A stretch of 64,000 bases of DNA, taken from Cyathus striatus. Taxonomy: Eukaryota; Basidiomycota; Agaricomycetes; Agaricales; Nidulariaceae. The position numbers were made by a program, and so were the translations under genes. A model generated the notes under the pieces. It was not told the DNA's origin. It searched no databases and worked only from the letters and a program-made list of their open reading frames with translations. Shown here in pieces: positions 12,439 through 24,069 of the stretch (its first letter is position 1; every line of letters starts with the position of its first letter). The stretch lies in the NCBI GenBank assembly GCA_025738555.1, contig JAOVFP010000001.1:3720001-3784000 (forward strand), read 5' to 3'.

Positions 12439-14196
12439 CTATCTCCCACCGTCCCGCGCACGACTATTCTTGGTATCAACCCTCACGTACTCCTCATCTC
12501 CCAACCCAGGAACACCGTCTCTCTTCTTGACATTCATATATGCTTCACCCATCATCTGCAGCGCTATAGCCCTCAGCTGCGCCTTCTCTCTTGATATATT
12601 GGGATCGCCTAGAACGCGGTCACATGTCTCCCTCAAGACGGATTCCACTTCCAGTTTTGTTCCCTTGGAAGGTGTTAGGCTATTAAGAAAGGAAGGGGGA
12701 AGGAAGGGTACCTTGAATAGAGCCTGTAACCCCTTCTCTGCAGCTTGTTCTTCCAGCTTCTGTTTCTCCTCTGGACTTAAGTTGCCTGCTTTCTCTGCAG
12801 CTTGGATCTGGTCGAATACGGATTTCAGTTCAATTGCAGATCGCAGTGTCGATACCCTTCATATCACTGTTAGTGTCTGAATAGATATAGAAAGAAGACA
12901 CGTACGTCTCGCTGAAAACATGGTATTTTCCCTGCACGTTGTGCAGCCACCCGCCGACGCCAAAGAGCGTTCTATCAGTCGCGAGATGATGTTTCGATTT
13001 GGAGACGTATACGAAGCCGATGGCTTGTAAGAGTTCAGCGCCGTAGGATTCGCCGCTCAATTGACTGTAGCGGTCATAAGACAAAGTAATCGAACCAGAA
13101 ATAAAGTACGCACTCAGCCTCAAGCTCACATATGGTCTTCCAGCTCTTTGCGACGTCCGCATCATTAGGACCCGTCGCGGACTCTGTGAATATCCCCAGC
13201 TTGCGCTCAAGATTCTCGACGAGCTTCTGTACCCGTTCTTCTCTCACTGCAGCTTTCTACAAACACCGCATCAGTATACTATGGACAAAATGAGAAAGGA
13301 AAGAAACACACCTCTGCAGACCGCTGCCTATCCCTCTCCGCCTTGGCCTTCTCCTTCTCCTCCTTCTTCGCCTTCTCTTCAGGACTCAAAATCTCCCTGC
13401 CCTTTGCATCCTTCTTCACCTCTTTCTGTTCCTCCTGTTGCTCCTCAGCATCCTCGGCCTCCTGTAACGCGCTCTTCATATCCCTGGCCAAACTGATATG
13501 CCCAATAATTGGGACGAACTTTTCGCCGCCAAATATGGCACCGAACACCTCCTCGGGATCGACATACCCTCCTTCCGGTGCGCTCTCCTTTGGTCCGAAC
13601 TCGTTGTACTTCTTGCGGAGGGCAGGGTCGGAGAGGGTTTGGTAGGCTATTGCGATTTCTTTGAATCGCTCCTCGGCGTGTGGATCATCGGGGTTTTTGT
13701 CCGGGTGATGTTTGATTGCTGCTCTTCCTAGATAATAACATCAGCATTGAGATTTGAATATGAGACAATGGGGTTTACGATAGGCCTTTTTGATTTCATC
13801 CGTAGTAGCATTAACCTCCACGCCAAGTATATCGTAATACCCTGTCTCAAGCGGCCTCTCCTGGGTCCCAATCTTCCTTCCTCCTCTCTGCTTCTGCTGG
13901 CTCTGGCTCTGGCTTTGTTGACTACTCTGCCCTTTCCCTTGCCCTTGCCCTTGCCCACTAGTGATCCTCTGCGCACCATAGCCACCAGCGGAAGCACCCG
14001 GCACCTGCCCGGGATAAAAAGCGTGGCTGAACACGGCCTGGCAGGCAAAACAGCGTATTTGAAGGAGCGAGCCGGGTTTGGGGTGGGGTGTTGGGACGGG
14101 GAATTCGAGGGGGATGGCACAGACGGTGTTTGAGCATGTGGTGGAGATGTGGGGGATGATGGGGCGGGATGGGAGGACGGGGTAGGAGGAGGACAT
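12439..14196 (-). CDS. CAJ1: J-domain co-chaperone, Caj1/Djp1-like
   Basis: Class C J-protein that stimulates Hsp70 ATPase. The N-terminus ([10 protein letters not shown]...) has a CX4C pair and a CX2C pair (CSNTVC, CFAC) that look like a zinc ribbon. A Gly/Gln/Ser linker follows, then the J domain: [21 protein letters not shown], an intron, then a continuation containing [19 protein letters not shown], so the HPD triad is present. After that come [20 protein letters not shown] and the long charged helix and DnaJ-X region typical of Caj1 (basic [16 protein letters not shown] block, about 13300-13400; later [14 protein letters not shown] and [12 protein letters not shown]). The stop is at 12439-12441. 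Introns fall near 13740-13775, 13265-13310, 13065-13110, 12860-12910 and 12665-12710. The start at 14196 places the cysteine pairs in the protein. Assignment to the Caj1 type is strong from the X-domain; the exact orthologue is inferred. Confidence 0.9.
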
Positions 14197-14460
14197 GGTG
14201 GGCTGTGGGGAGTACGAGCTCGTCTTGACTCTCGACTCTTAACTTGGACTACGGAATCAAGGGTATGCGGTGTGCTATATCGGGTAGATGGTGTTCTCAC
14301 GCCCGGGTCGGAGATAGCCAGTGCAAGGAGGGCACAAGTCGACGAGAGAGGGTTCTGGGGAAAGGTTTCTGGGCTGGATAAATAAACCATCTACAGGTAT
14401 ATGGACTATCCCAAGAGTATCCTATATATATCCAAAATCGAAGATAAGATAACATCTAAT

Positions 14461-16166
14461 CTAATCTCCCCCGCCCAACAAAAACTCGCCAATCCCATTC
14501 CTCATCTCCTCCCGATCGACCCTCCTCCCAGTCCACACCTCACCACCCCCAACCCACACAGGAAGCGGTACCTCCTTCCCCTGCTCAGCGCCCACCGCCG
14601 TACCTCTGCTGCTCCGGCTCGTCAACATCGTGTGGCATTGATAGCAGAGATGAGAAGCGAGGGCTTCGAGTGCACTTTGGGTTGGAGGGGGTGGAGAAGA
14701 CGACGGTGTGAAGTGTGCCGGATGGGATGGAGCCTCGTGATATGATCGGATGGATATTCGCGATTTCCAGGCTTGCACGCCTGGTTGCGCTGGGCTGTTG
14801 TATTCCGGTAAGCGCAGGCAATGAGAGAGTAGGAGAAAACAACGAACCGTTCGCATAGTATACATCTCCTCTCGCTATCCTCCTTCGGCGCCAGCTTGGC
14901 ACACGTACGCGCAATAGTAGATACGGTCGATGGATAGTCCCTCTCCAGTCCCATAATGAAATCTACATGATACCTGTCAGCAATGTCTCCAATTAAGAAA
15001 CGAAATGAACAGACCCCTAGTAAGAGCTCCGATACCCTGTCGTCCTCCTAAATACCTCTCCCTCCCAACGACCTTCAACCCATTCCACCACGCCCATATC
15101 ATGCATTCTTTAATCCCGACCTCTCTAAGTGGACGTACTACTCTCACACTCATTTGGCCTTTTTCTCCCTCGCTATCCCTCATCCACTCCTCTTGCGCTT
15201 CCTCACGAACAGAGAATCCGCCCCCCTGCGCAATGCCCGATATTAACGCTATCGAGAGTGTGGTAAGGCTCGTTCCGAGAAGGAGATGCGAGCACTGCTG
15301 TGCCGAGGCGGTGTGTAGGAGTAGAAGTCGGACAAGGGTATTTATAGCTGCCAGAACAGCTGTCTGCGTTGGAAGGGAGGAGATGAATTTGCGCAGGGAT
15401 TCCGTGGGTGTGAGTGGGGATGAGAGAGAGGTCAGGAAGAGGTCTTCAGCGGTGCTATCCATTCCCAGATGGGTCGATCGGCCACCTATAGAATTCCACC
15501 ACTTTTCGTCGAAGGCATCTTCGATTCTGAGGGGGATGAAGTCGAGCTTGGATTCGTACTGCTTTGCAACTTGTCTGATATCCTCCGTCCGGTCATCCAT
15601 CTGTTCCTGATCAGAACCCTCCTCTCTGAAAAGCAATTCCACTTACCCCAGGAAATGCTCCGGAAACCTCAACATAGCACACCAACCCCTTCTTCCACGC
15701 ACTCTGATTCCGCGGGTGCTCTTTCCCTCCTCTCCCCTCACCGTCCTTCACCGCAAAATAAGACTTCCATGCCAAATCCAGCAACACCGTGCTGCCCAGT
15801 CCCCCAGAGAACCCAATTATAAGGTTTCCTGCAGCCTTCAGTGCTTTCTTCCGGGGTCCGTCAGGAATGGGGTTGACGGACGGCTCGAGAGATTTGCGGA
15901 AGCGCGTTGTTATTAATGGAGTGAAACATGGCCTATTGTAATATTGGTGAGTGGGTGAATGGTAAGGAGGAGGAAAGAGCGTACTTGCAGTAAACGGCGT
16001 GCCGGATGACAATGTTCCCCCGGAATTCCTTGCATTTAACGCAGGTTCTGGACTTGTCGAACTTGGGGCGGGCTGACGAGGCTCAGTACAGGGCGGTGAG
16101 CAGAGGAAAGAACATACGTGTCATGAGGGCATCTTTCTCAGTCGGGGGAGTATCGCAAGACGACAT
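14461..16166 (-). CDS. CTU2: Cytoplasmic tRNA 2-thiolation protein 2 (Ctu2/Ncs2)
   Basis: Partner of Ctu1/Ncs6 in the Urm1-dependent pathway that adds the 2-thio group to wobble U34 of Lys, Glu and Gln tRNAs in the cytosol. Exons encode an N-terminal cysteine motif (CVKCKEFRGN), then a PP-loop-like region NLIIGFSGGLGSTVLLDLAW (about 15765-15825), a middle domain DIRQVAKQYESKLDFIPL, SAQQCSHLLLGTSLTTLSI, and GFSVREEAQEEWM. The C-terminus has the second cysteine group (ERRCILC and HLCYQCHTML), which is a family hallmark. The ATG is at 16166 (MSSCDTPPTEK) and the TAG at 14461. Introns are short; one sits right after the cysteine motif. It is divergent from URK1, with 163 bases between the two start codons. 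Confidence 0.92.
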
Positions 16167-16329
16167 TGTGGATACAGGAAATAATCAAAACACTGAACCA
16201 AGATCCGATCTCCGAGCAAAACAAGGATCGATGTTGGCCAGAGATAAGATTAGATCCCACGTGCTAATTCAAAACATCCAACACACCGCCGAGCACACCG
16301 CACTCGACGCTCTCTCCGACTTCACCACT
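16167..16329. promoter_or_regulatory. Bidirectional CTU2/URK1 promoter
   Basis: Only 163 bases separate the two divergent start codons, so both genes must share this promoter or place parts of it within the other's 5' region. No TATA box is obvious. Confidence 0.6.
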
Positions 16330-18692
16330 ATGTCCCACCACCCCAAACACCGCCCACAACTGCAATCATGGGACGACCTATCTCCACGTGTGCCCACTAG
16401 GGTGCCTGCGTCTGTTTCCGCTGCGGGAGGGCCGGGGGGAGGTGCTGCGTTGTTGAACATCCAGCCCAAGAAGAATACCATGTTGGTCTCCCATGGTAGA
16501 CCCCCTTGGTGCGTGTCTCCTCGTTCTCGAACGGGGGAAGGCTGACGAGCGCGTAGGTATGGAGAGGATGGGAATAGGATATGCGATGCATTCGTTATCG
16601 CTGTTGCTGGTTCGTTTTTACTTCTTCACATTGTGCCATGGGCTGAGCAGGTGTACAGGCGGTTCTGCGAGTGGAAAGGTTCTCTTTAATATATTGCATT
16701 GCCTTCAAAGTTTACTCAACACTGAGGTTATTTGACAGACGCATGTAGCCCGGCAGATCGTCCGTTCGTTAGGGAACATACCTACCGTTATCATTCTCTC
16801 TCAGGTGCGCTATCTTTTATTCGTGCTTGCTTGTGTGTTGACCTGATGTACATGACAGGACAGCTTCTACAAATATCATACTCCGGAAGAACTCAAACTT
16901 GCCCATGCTAATCTCCTTGATTTCGACCACCCCGATGCGTTAGATATGCCGCTATATGCGCACGTGCGTGTTCATTCATGCATGTTGACGATAATTAATG
17001 CCAATCACAATGTAGTGCCTTGCTGAGCTAAAAGCATGCAAGCAGACTAACATCCCCGTCTACTCTTTCGCAGAGCATCAGCGGTTAGAGGAGACAAAGT
17101 ATTTATATGGGGCTACTATTATTATCGGTGCGTCCCGCTCCTCGTTCACCTTTGATACAAAGCTAAGGTGACATAAAGCGGAGGGAATTATGGCTCTTGT
17201 AGATCCCCAACTGAGAGAATTATATGACCTCAAGGTCCTCCATGTCTTCCATTCCAACCGACTCTGTTGATAGCCCCAGGACAGGTTTTTGTTCAAGCCG
17301 ACTCGGACCTCATGCTCGCCCGACGGATTAAACGGGATGTCAAGGAACGAGGGAGGAATGTTGAAGGTGTTTTGGACCAGTACGGCATTGTTTTCTATTT
17401 CCCTTCGAATGCCAGACTCATGTCTCGCAGGTACCTACGTTACGTGAAACCGTCCTACGACAACTTTGTCCGGCCAACCGCAGCATACGCAGACATCGTA
17501 CTTCACCCTTTCTTCTCTTCCACGTTGTCTTTCTTATCTAAGAACAGATCGTCCCTGGGTCTAACAACGCTGTGGCCATTGACCTCATATGCACACATAT
17601 CAAACAGCAGCTCCAAGAACGCACGAGACAGTTCCGTGAAAAAATCGCCGTGCCGCATTTGTATTACAACTTTGGGAGTAGAGATGGGGTGACGACGCCT
17701 CCGCTGGAGGAGTTGGGGCTTACGGTCTTGGAGCAGACTCCCCAACTTTCGGTTTGTCCTTTCTTTCTCTGATTCAGAAGACACTGATTTCGGTGGAAGG
17801 GTATATTCACCATCATGCGCAATAAAGAAACGCATAAACAGGATTTTGTCTTTTTTGCGGATCGGCTAGCGACGATTTTGGTTGAGCAGGCATTACAGCA
17901 TTTGCCTTATGTTCCACATGTGGTTACTACGCCTGTGGGTGTACAGGCGGAAGGGAAGAAGAGTGCCACACAGGTGTGTCTTTCTCTCTCTTGATTTTGT
18001 TGGCTTGGTGTTGATAACAGGAAAGATGATTTGTGGTGTTACGATATTACGCTCGTAAGTCCAAGAATAATATAGTAGGCAGTGATTGAATGTTCTCTTA
18101 GAGGAGGCGCGTTAGAACGAGGATTCAGGCGCGTAATCCGCGACGTTCCCGTTGGATCGCTCCTCGTCCAGTCAGAATCCACATCCGGCGAACCTATGCT
18201 CCTGCACGTCATGCTCCCCACATGCATCCGCAACCGAAAGCTAGCGGAGGATACATGGGTTCTCCTTATGGATGCCCAGGTTCGCTTATCCCTCTTTCTT
18301 TCCCCACAATTCCTAACATTTCGCGCTAGATCGGAACGGCTGCAGCAGCATTCATGTCCATCCGCGTGCTGCTCGATCACGGCGTTCGCGAAGACCATAT
18401 CATCTTCGTCACCTTCCTCGTTGCCCGCGGTGGAGGAGTTTCCGTGCTAAGGAGAGCATTTCCGAAGGTGAAAATTGTATGCGGAGCTGTGGATGATCAA
18501 ATGAAAGAAGGTTGGATGGAAGGGTATCAAGGTGAAGGTGGGGCTCCTGAGGGCTCGCATGTGACGGGGAGGAAATGCTGGATTATGCAGCCTGGGATGG
18601 GGCAGATTGGTGAGCGCTTCTTCTCTTTTTATGGGAGTTTGGGAGGACGCTGATTGGGGTTATACTTTGTAGGGGATCGGTATTATTTATGA
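16330..18692 (+). CDS. URK1: Uridine kinase / uracil phosphoribosyltransferase fusion
   Basis: Pyrimidine salvage enzyme: the N-terminal kinase phosphorylates uridine/cytidine, and the C-terminal UPRT-like domain resembles uracil phosphoribosyltransferase. The P-loop GGSASGKTHVARQIV is assembled across an intron (about 16660-16755). Then come IILSQDSFYKYHTPEEL, FDHPDALDMPLY, ACKQTNIPVYSFAEHQR, IIIAEGIMALVDPQLREL, DSDLMLARRIKRDVKERGR and VKPSYDNFVRPTAAYADI. The UPRT part begins after IPHLYYNFG-like sequence (about 17655) and shows RVIRDVPVGSLLVQSES and LVARGGGVSVLRRAFP, ending GMGQIGDRYYL at TGA 18690-18692. The start ATG at 16330 gives a proline-rich leader. About ten introns. In many such fusions the UPRT domain is degenerate; the PRPP-binding loop cannot be judged by eye here. 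Confidence 0.93.
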
Positions 18693-19050
18693 TAGGGTTT
18701 CAACGGAATTGCATTCATTAAACTAGGGATTTTGCATAGGTTTGCTTTTATCTTTACATGGTTTTGTTCTTACCGCATTTTCATATTCTATGTATTCGGA
18801 GCAATATCAGTTGAATCATTAGCACTTTTCGCACCTGTGGTTTCGATACACGCATTGCGGAGAAATAGTCCAAGTCAAGTGACCTTTTCGAAGTCGGTGA
18901 TGGTACAAATACTTCCAGCCGCGGAACGGTAAGCCATTTGCGGGCGGCCCGGCGCTTCGTCACTTCGCACCGTTTCTGTGCCCCAGCTGGCAGCCGGAGG
19001 TTTAAAGCAGATGCTCGACGTGGCTTGTACCCTAGCGTTTAACAAAAAAG
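18693..19050. other. Intergenic region
   Basis: 3' end of URK1 and promoter of the SGNH hydrolase, which starts at 19051. An A-rich run (AACAAAAAAG) directly precedes the ATG. No gene seen. Confidence 0.5.
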
Positions 19051-20086
19051 ATGCAACTTTTATCTATTGTTCTCGCAGCACTGACCATCGTGGGCGTACA
19101 AGCTGCCCCAAAACACGTTCAACCGACTTCGTTTGTATTGGTTGGGGATAGCACAACCGCGAATGGGTGAGTCTTTCCTTCATACGTATGAACACAGTTA
19201 ATAACGGTCATCGAACAGAACAACACCCAACAGCGGCGGATGGGGCAACGGCCTCTGCGGCTCCACATTAACAGACAACATCGCCTCAGTCGCTCCCGGC
19301 ACCCCATGCATCAACACAGCACACAACGGCGCCACAACAGGCTCATTCGTTGCCGATGGCTTCTGGAACATTTCAATCGCAACTATCAAGTCCGAGGTGG
19401 CCAAAGGCCGACGCACACTCGTGACGATTCAATTTGGGCATAACGATATGAAGATTGCGCCTCCGGAGTCGATGGGCGCGAATTTGACTGTTATGGTTGA
19501 GCAGATTAGGAGTCTAGGGGCGGAGCCGGTGCTTGTTACGAGCTTGACGAGGCGGTCGTTTAATTCGGATGGGACTGTGGCTGATGCGTTGGGTCCGTGG
19601 GCGAATGGTATGTGGTGGCATGTTTTCGGTGTTTGGATAACCTGAGGAAACTTTTATGATACAGAGACAATACTGATTTCGCAGCAGCAGAAAACACATC
19701 TTTTGGATTTGCATGCTGCATCGATTAAATATGTATGTTGTTTTGCTGCGACGAGAGTTGAGGTATGCTGAGTATCTGAACAGGTGGAGGCTATTGGACC
19801 GGACGCAGCACATCGTTTAAACAGGTTGCCGGATGATAATACTCGTGAGCTTTCGTTGTGGTCCTTCTCCCATGCCTCTAGTTAAGATATTCTAGACCTG
19901 AATGTAAACGGAACCACTGTATTCGGACGGTAAGTCCGCTACATTTCAGATATGCCAAAGACTTGCTGATCCGTTTCCCCAGAATGGTTGCAGATCTTCT
20001 TACGGCGAGCTTCCCGAACGAGCTCCCTATTATCCCCAATCCTCCACTTTCTTTTAATATTAGCCACGGGATCGCGTCGTTCTGAG
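19051..20086 (+). CDS. Secreted SGNH hydrolase, rhamnogalacturonan acetylesterase type
   Basis: Extracellular esterase expected to remove acetyl groups from pectic rhamnogalacturonan. A signal peptide is clear (MQLLSIVLAALTIVGVQAA). SGNH blocks: block I VLVGDSTTANG with the nucleophile Ser and an intron directly after it, NSGGWGNGLCG, block II-like THNGATTGSFVADG with the Gly/Asn region, block III TIQFGHNDMK (Asn), and the C-terminal DAAHRLNRLPDDNT that should place the catalytic Asp and His. The last exon ends NPPLSFNISHGIASF at TGA 20084-20086. Introns are near 19168-19217, 19608-19660, 19730-19785, 19842-19895 and 19931-19981. It stands alone with no pectinase neighbours, so the substrate is inferred from family only. 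Confidence 0.85.
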
Positions 20087-20343
20087 CTTGGACTCTCTTC
20101 TGTACTACCAGAACACTGGAATAAGTAGTAATCGTATGCTTTAATTGGTATCTTCGAGTGAGCCGAACGAGTCACGGCTACTTAAGTGAGAGCACCCCTG
20201 TGGGGAAATCGGGGATTCCGATAGATAAGCCGCTCACTTAAATAGTGCATGCCATGAGTCGTCAAAGCTTGGATATAGTACTCGCCCGTCGTTATCTAGA
20301 GCATTCTTCTTGATTGCTCGACCTTGCTGACGATTGACGTGCA

Positions 20344-21114
20344 ATGGCATCATCTACCAGACGTGCTTTCTTCTACGGGACCCTCATGCACCCTAAGATC
20401 CTCACGCGCGTTATCGGGAATAATGGTGAACACTTGAAGTTTTGCCCTGCGCTGTTACATGTAAGCACTAATTCAAAGGTTTAAAGGGACGCGCATTGAT
20501 CTCTCGTTAGGGCTATACGAGGCATCAAGTCCTAGTACGTGATTGACATAGTGGATTAGCATGTGCAATGCTAACTGGGGAAGATGTAGTCGGAGGACTA
20601 TCCCGGAGTCATACCGTACGATAAAGGTGTCGACTTCTTTAAGCGCGAACTGCCAGAAGACGACAGATGCGTTAGAGGGACTGTAGTGGAGGGATTGACG
20701 GATAGAGATATAATGTATCTGGACATCTTCGAGGGGCATGTACGTTTTCTCCATCTTTTTACCTGTTCTTTACTAAGTCGCTGGTGTTAGTGGTACGACC
20801 GCGCTAAAGTTCAAGCGTATGCTCTTGGACCTTTCGAACCAGTTTCAACACATAATATTAGACAGGACACCTTCGCACCAGAACATCCACCCCCAGTCCC
20901 AAATGAATCCAGCCTTCCACCACCCTTGGATTGCGAAACCTATATTTTCAACCAACTGAATAAGTTAGCTCCAGAACCATGGGATTTCGAGTCGTTTGTG
21001 AAGGAGAATGCATGGAAATGGTATGGGGAAGAAGCAGATAGGAACGAAGATATGTCGGAGGTTGATCGTCGGAGGGAGATGTATTCGGATGCTCCTGCTG
21101 TAGCTTCATCTTAG
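20344..21114 (+). CDS. AIG2/gamma-glutamylcyclotransferase-like protein
   Basis: Small protein of the GGCT/AIG2 fold. The fold signature RAFFYGTLMHPKIL is at the N-terminus (20353-20395), with the YGTL loop that binds the gamma-glutamyl substrate. Later exons give EDYPGVIPYDKGVDFF, VRGTVVEGLTDRDIMYLDIFEG (the conserved Glu-rich D-x-F-E-G segment) and DRAKVQAYALGPFEP, then a C-terminal helical extension with PWDFESFVKENAWKWYGEE typical of fungal members. The ATG is at 20344 and the TAG at 21112-21114. Introns are near 20461-20511, 20536-20590 and 20739-20790. Family placement is firm; the actual substrate is not known for these fungal proteins. Confidence 0.88.
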
Positions 21115-21588
21115 AATATTGGCTTTGATGAATGCGAAGTTTTGTTATGTACTTACAAGTCAAGTGTATTTGGGAACGTCGTTTATTGAATACAAATACA
21201 ACTACCTTCGTGGACGATTCGTAAACTAAAGTGCAAGATGGTAGTGGCCACTCGAATCATACAGAAATGGGACTTTGTTTCACATAAACGGTACGTTGGT
21301 CACCGTCGTGGTTTTTTGTGGAACTAGCTTGTTCGCTAAGTAACACACCAGCTTGTTGTGCGACGTTAGTCGCTATGATTAAATGAATTGCTCCACTCCA
21401 GAGGAAACGCTTTTACGCACGTTCCTGTAGGAGCTGTGGGAGCAGTTAAACTGTGTAGGCGCGTATGCGTCCCCCGTCTTATCAGTTCGGCCTTAATGGA
21501 TAGTGCCGCAAGTCCTTAATACCCATTAAAACCTATGCTTTCTTCGGTGGGGATGCCGGTGTTTTCTTTCAGGGCGTGTTTGGTGAGT
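21115..21588. other. Convergent intergenic region
   Basis: 3' flanks of the AIG2-like gene and of the minus-strand hypothetical. No gene seen. Confidence 0.4.
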
Positions 21589-22135
21589 TCAATGTTGCGG
21601 GTGGTCCGTTGGCGGGGTTGGATGGGTTTTTGTTGTCGGATGGCACGGTAGAGGAGAGATTGTGTCATGATGACAGCCGGGCACCCCGGGAGGCAATCCA
21701 TTCACCGCTTGAGAGATTCGGTTCAAGTTTTTGAGAGCCTTATGCAGCCAGGTGTCGTTTCCTTCATCACTCCTATTGTCCTTTAGGCAATTGGGGGCGG
21801 CAATGAGCATGGCGTAGAGTTCTCGCAGAATAAACGCGTCCCGAAATAGCGGACGCGTTGGATGTGGTGCGTGAGGCCATCTAAGCAATATTGCGAGTCA
21901 GTAATGATGTGAACGTACCATACACAACCTCCAGCTTTAGCACCGTCTGTGCTATTCGCTGTACATGAGCTATCGGTATGTATGGTTGCAGTGTCTGCTG
22001 TCTGGGGAGGGTGTATGTGTATGGCCTTGGTATGGTTTCGTTCTGCTGGTCATTTTGGAGTGGCTCGTTTTCGCTGGGTGGTATCGTATATTGTAGAGGG
22101 GGTTCCATTATGGGCGCAGTGCTTGTAGTTTGCAT
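21589..22135 (-). CDS. Small hypothetical protein
   Basis: Two minus-strand exons can be joined: a first exon from the ATG at 22135 with a Pro/Gln/Thr-rich start (ENEPLQNDQQNETIPRPYTY) followed by AHVQRIAQTVLKLEV, an intron at about 21883-21925, then a helical exon with RDAFILRELYAMLIAAPNC and HKALKNLNRISQAVNGLP, ending His/Pro/Thr-rich at 21589. About 165 residues. I do not recognise a family. The helical second exon is protein-like and the splice sites are plausible, but the donor choice (which sets the frame of exon 2) is ambiguous, so this is tentative. Confidence 0.4.
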
Positions 22136-23194
22136 CGTGCATCAGTGAAGAGTTAGAGACAAGTTGGAGATACTAATACCTACCGATACTTAGTTGTGCC
22201 GCCGGTCTAGGCACCGACACTGCCACAATAAACATAGAAGCGTGAGAAATCAACATCGTCACGTGTAATGTCCAGATAAAATCCCGCCTCCAGCTTCCCC
22301 ACACTCTTTTCTCAGTAACCACTACCATTGCCAACTGGGGAATCTTAGCGACCTTGTTATCTAGCCGCTTTATTTCTTCGTGTGCTCCGCTTGTTTACTG
22401 ACCTGCTTGCCACCAGAGCTGAAATTCACTGCTGTTCCTAACCAATTCGAGTCAGTTCTAGTGCTATATGTCAGCCACAGCCTGAGTCTGAGTGACCTTT
22501 TCTCTACTCCGCTTCTTTCGTAATTTCAATGGATCTCGGTATGTACTGACAAAGCTGTTACCATCCTACTCACTGATCAACCAACATGATGAGTCCGCCA
22601 ACGCACCTACAGGTTTACTGAGCTGCTGATACTCCTATACTTGAGATCTGAGCTATGTGAGTTTGTTCGTTACTCGTTGAGACTGATCATCTGCGATGTT
22701 CTTAGACTGAAAGGGCTATGGTTACTGCTCAATCCTGGTCCTCAGTGTCGTAAGCTTTTGAGAGTCGGATGCTATCTGAGTTTCTTGGATGCTATTTTTG
22801 CCATTTCCGCCGATCAACATAGTCTGAAGCATTTACTGTGTATTGTACCGCTGGTATGCTCCATTCATGCTGTCTCCCGCTCACGTTGTGCTCGCTGCTC
22901 ATAGTTTGAAGTCTTCTCACCGCACTTGATCTCCTGGCTTAATGCAGATTTCTTCCTTTGCTTTACTCATCTGTAGGCTCGATGGAGGTCTCTGGACGGG
23001 TTGCGATGCATTCGTGTTTTCATGGAGAACTTTCGCCAGCTACATTCTCTTCGAAAACATGTGTGCATGTGAAACTTGCCCTTATGTCCTCTCTGGCGAC
23101 AACGAGGCGTGTGTTCGACTCTGCGCCTCGTCTTGAGTGTCTCTATTTGCTAGCTCTGCTCTTCTTGACCCTCTGCCTTTGTTTTCAGGTAGGT

Positions 23195-23273
23195 CAGGTA
23201 GTTCACTGCTTAGACTATTTTTGTTAGACAATAGCTGGGCCTGGTAAAAATAGTCTAAGCATTGAATTGCCTG
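23195..23273. repeat. 28 bp imperfect inverted repeat (hairpin)
   Basis: The arms are 23195-23222 and 23246-23273, with 25 of 28 positions complementary and an uninterrupted 16 bp block next to the 23-base loop. The inner arm reads GCTTAGACTATTTTT (23208-23222) against AAAAATAGTCTAAGC (23246-23260). Confidence 0.9.
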
Positions 23274-23997
23274 TTTCTCGCCGCTTCTTCCTGGGGATGG
23301 TGGGATCATGTATATGTACATCTCCTTCCTCATGCTCCCTTGCCGCGGGCCCCAGGCTTAAGACTCATACCATGTGTATGGGTCGAACTAAATGCATGAA
23401 AATTGAACGTAATTACAGTTGTAACATTGAACTTGTCTTGATCTACGTATTGAATGCTGATACTTATCTTTTGCCTCGTTGTCTGACTGCGGATCTACGT
23501 GAGGTTGAATTGAGACTATATCCCAAGTTACAGTGCTAGATCACGATCGTAGCGATAACTCACAATAAACTAGAGATCACGAGAACAAGGCTGATAACAG
23601 GCCCGGAAGCAGCGAGAGCTGATCAAGTAAGGACGAACGTGGTTTTAGAATTACAAGTGATGAGCACCTCTCGGATCCACGACAGTTGACGACAGCCATC
23701 TCAAAATATAAAGGGGATGATCACAGAGAAAAGTATCAAACTATAAATGGAACGTAAGGGGAACGAAAGGTACGACAACCGAGGAGTTCCGTCCGTAGTG
23801 TATAGCAGTTACGCCTAGGGGAAACGAAATGGACCTCAGTGGTTTGCGGCGCGAACGTTCGTTAAAGTACTGGAATGGAAACCCATGGGAAGTCCGATTG
23901 AAAATTGTACCCAGGCAAGTTCAGAGTGTGTGAGATAACGACTCCGAGTCGGTGTAGTTTTCGATGGGTTGTGTTGAAGATATGATATGATATGATG

Positions 23998-24069
23998 GCA
24001 GGAGATGTAGATTAGAGGGAATAATTGAACGGCAAGAGATGTAGATTAGAGGCAGGGATAATTGAAACG
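23998..24069. repeat. Tandem direct repeat of ~35 bp
   Basis: Two adjacent units each contain AGAGATGTAGATTAGAGG-type sequence followed by ATAATTGAA, at 23998-24030 and 24032-24069. A short GATAT microsatellite lies just upstream. Confidence 0.8.

Noticed and set aside
13343..14385. Plus-strand frames opposite the J-domain gene
   Set aside because: They are antisense shadows of low-complexity codons; the minus strand carries a clear J domain.
15005..15610. 201-codon plus frame over CTU2
   Set aside because: Antisense to conserved CTU2 coding sequence and has no domain of its own.
18693..22135. A pectin-degradation gene cluster around the SGNH hydrolase
   Set aside because: Neighbours are a nucleotide salvage enzyme and an AIG2-like protein; no other pectin gene is present.
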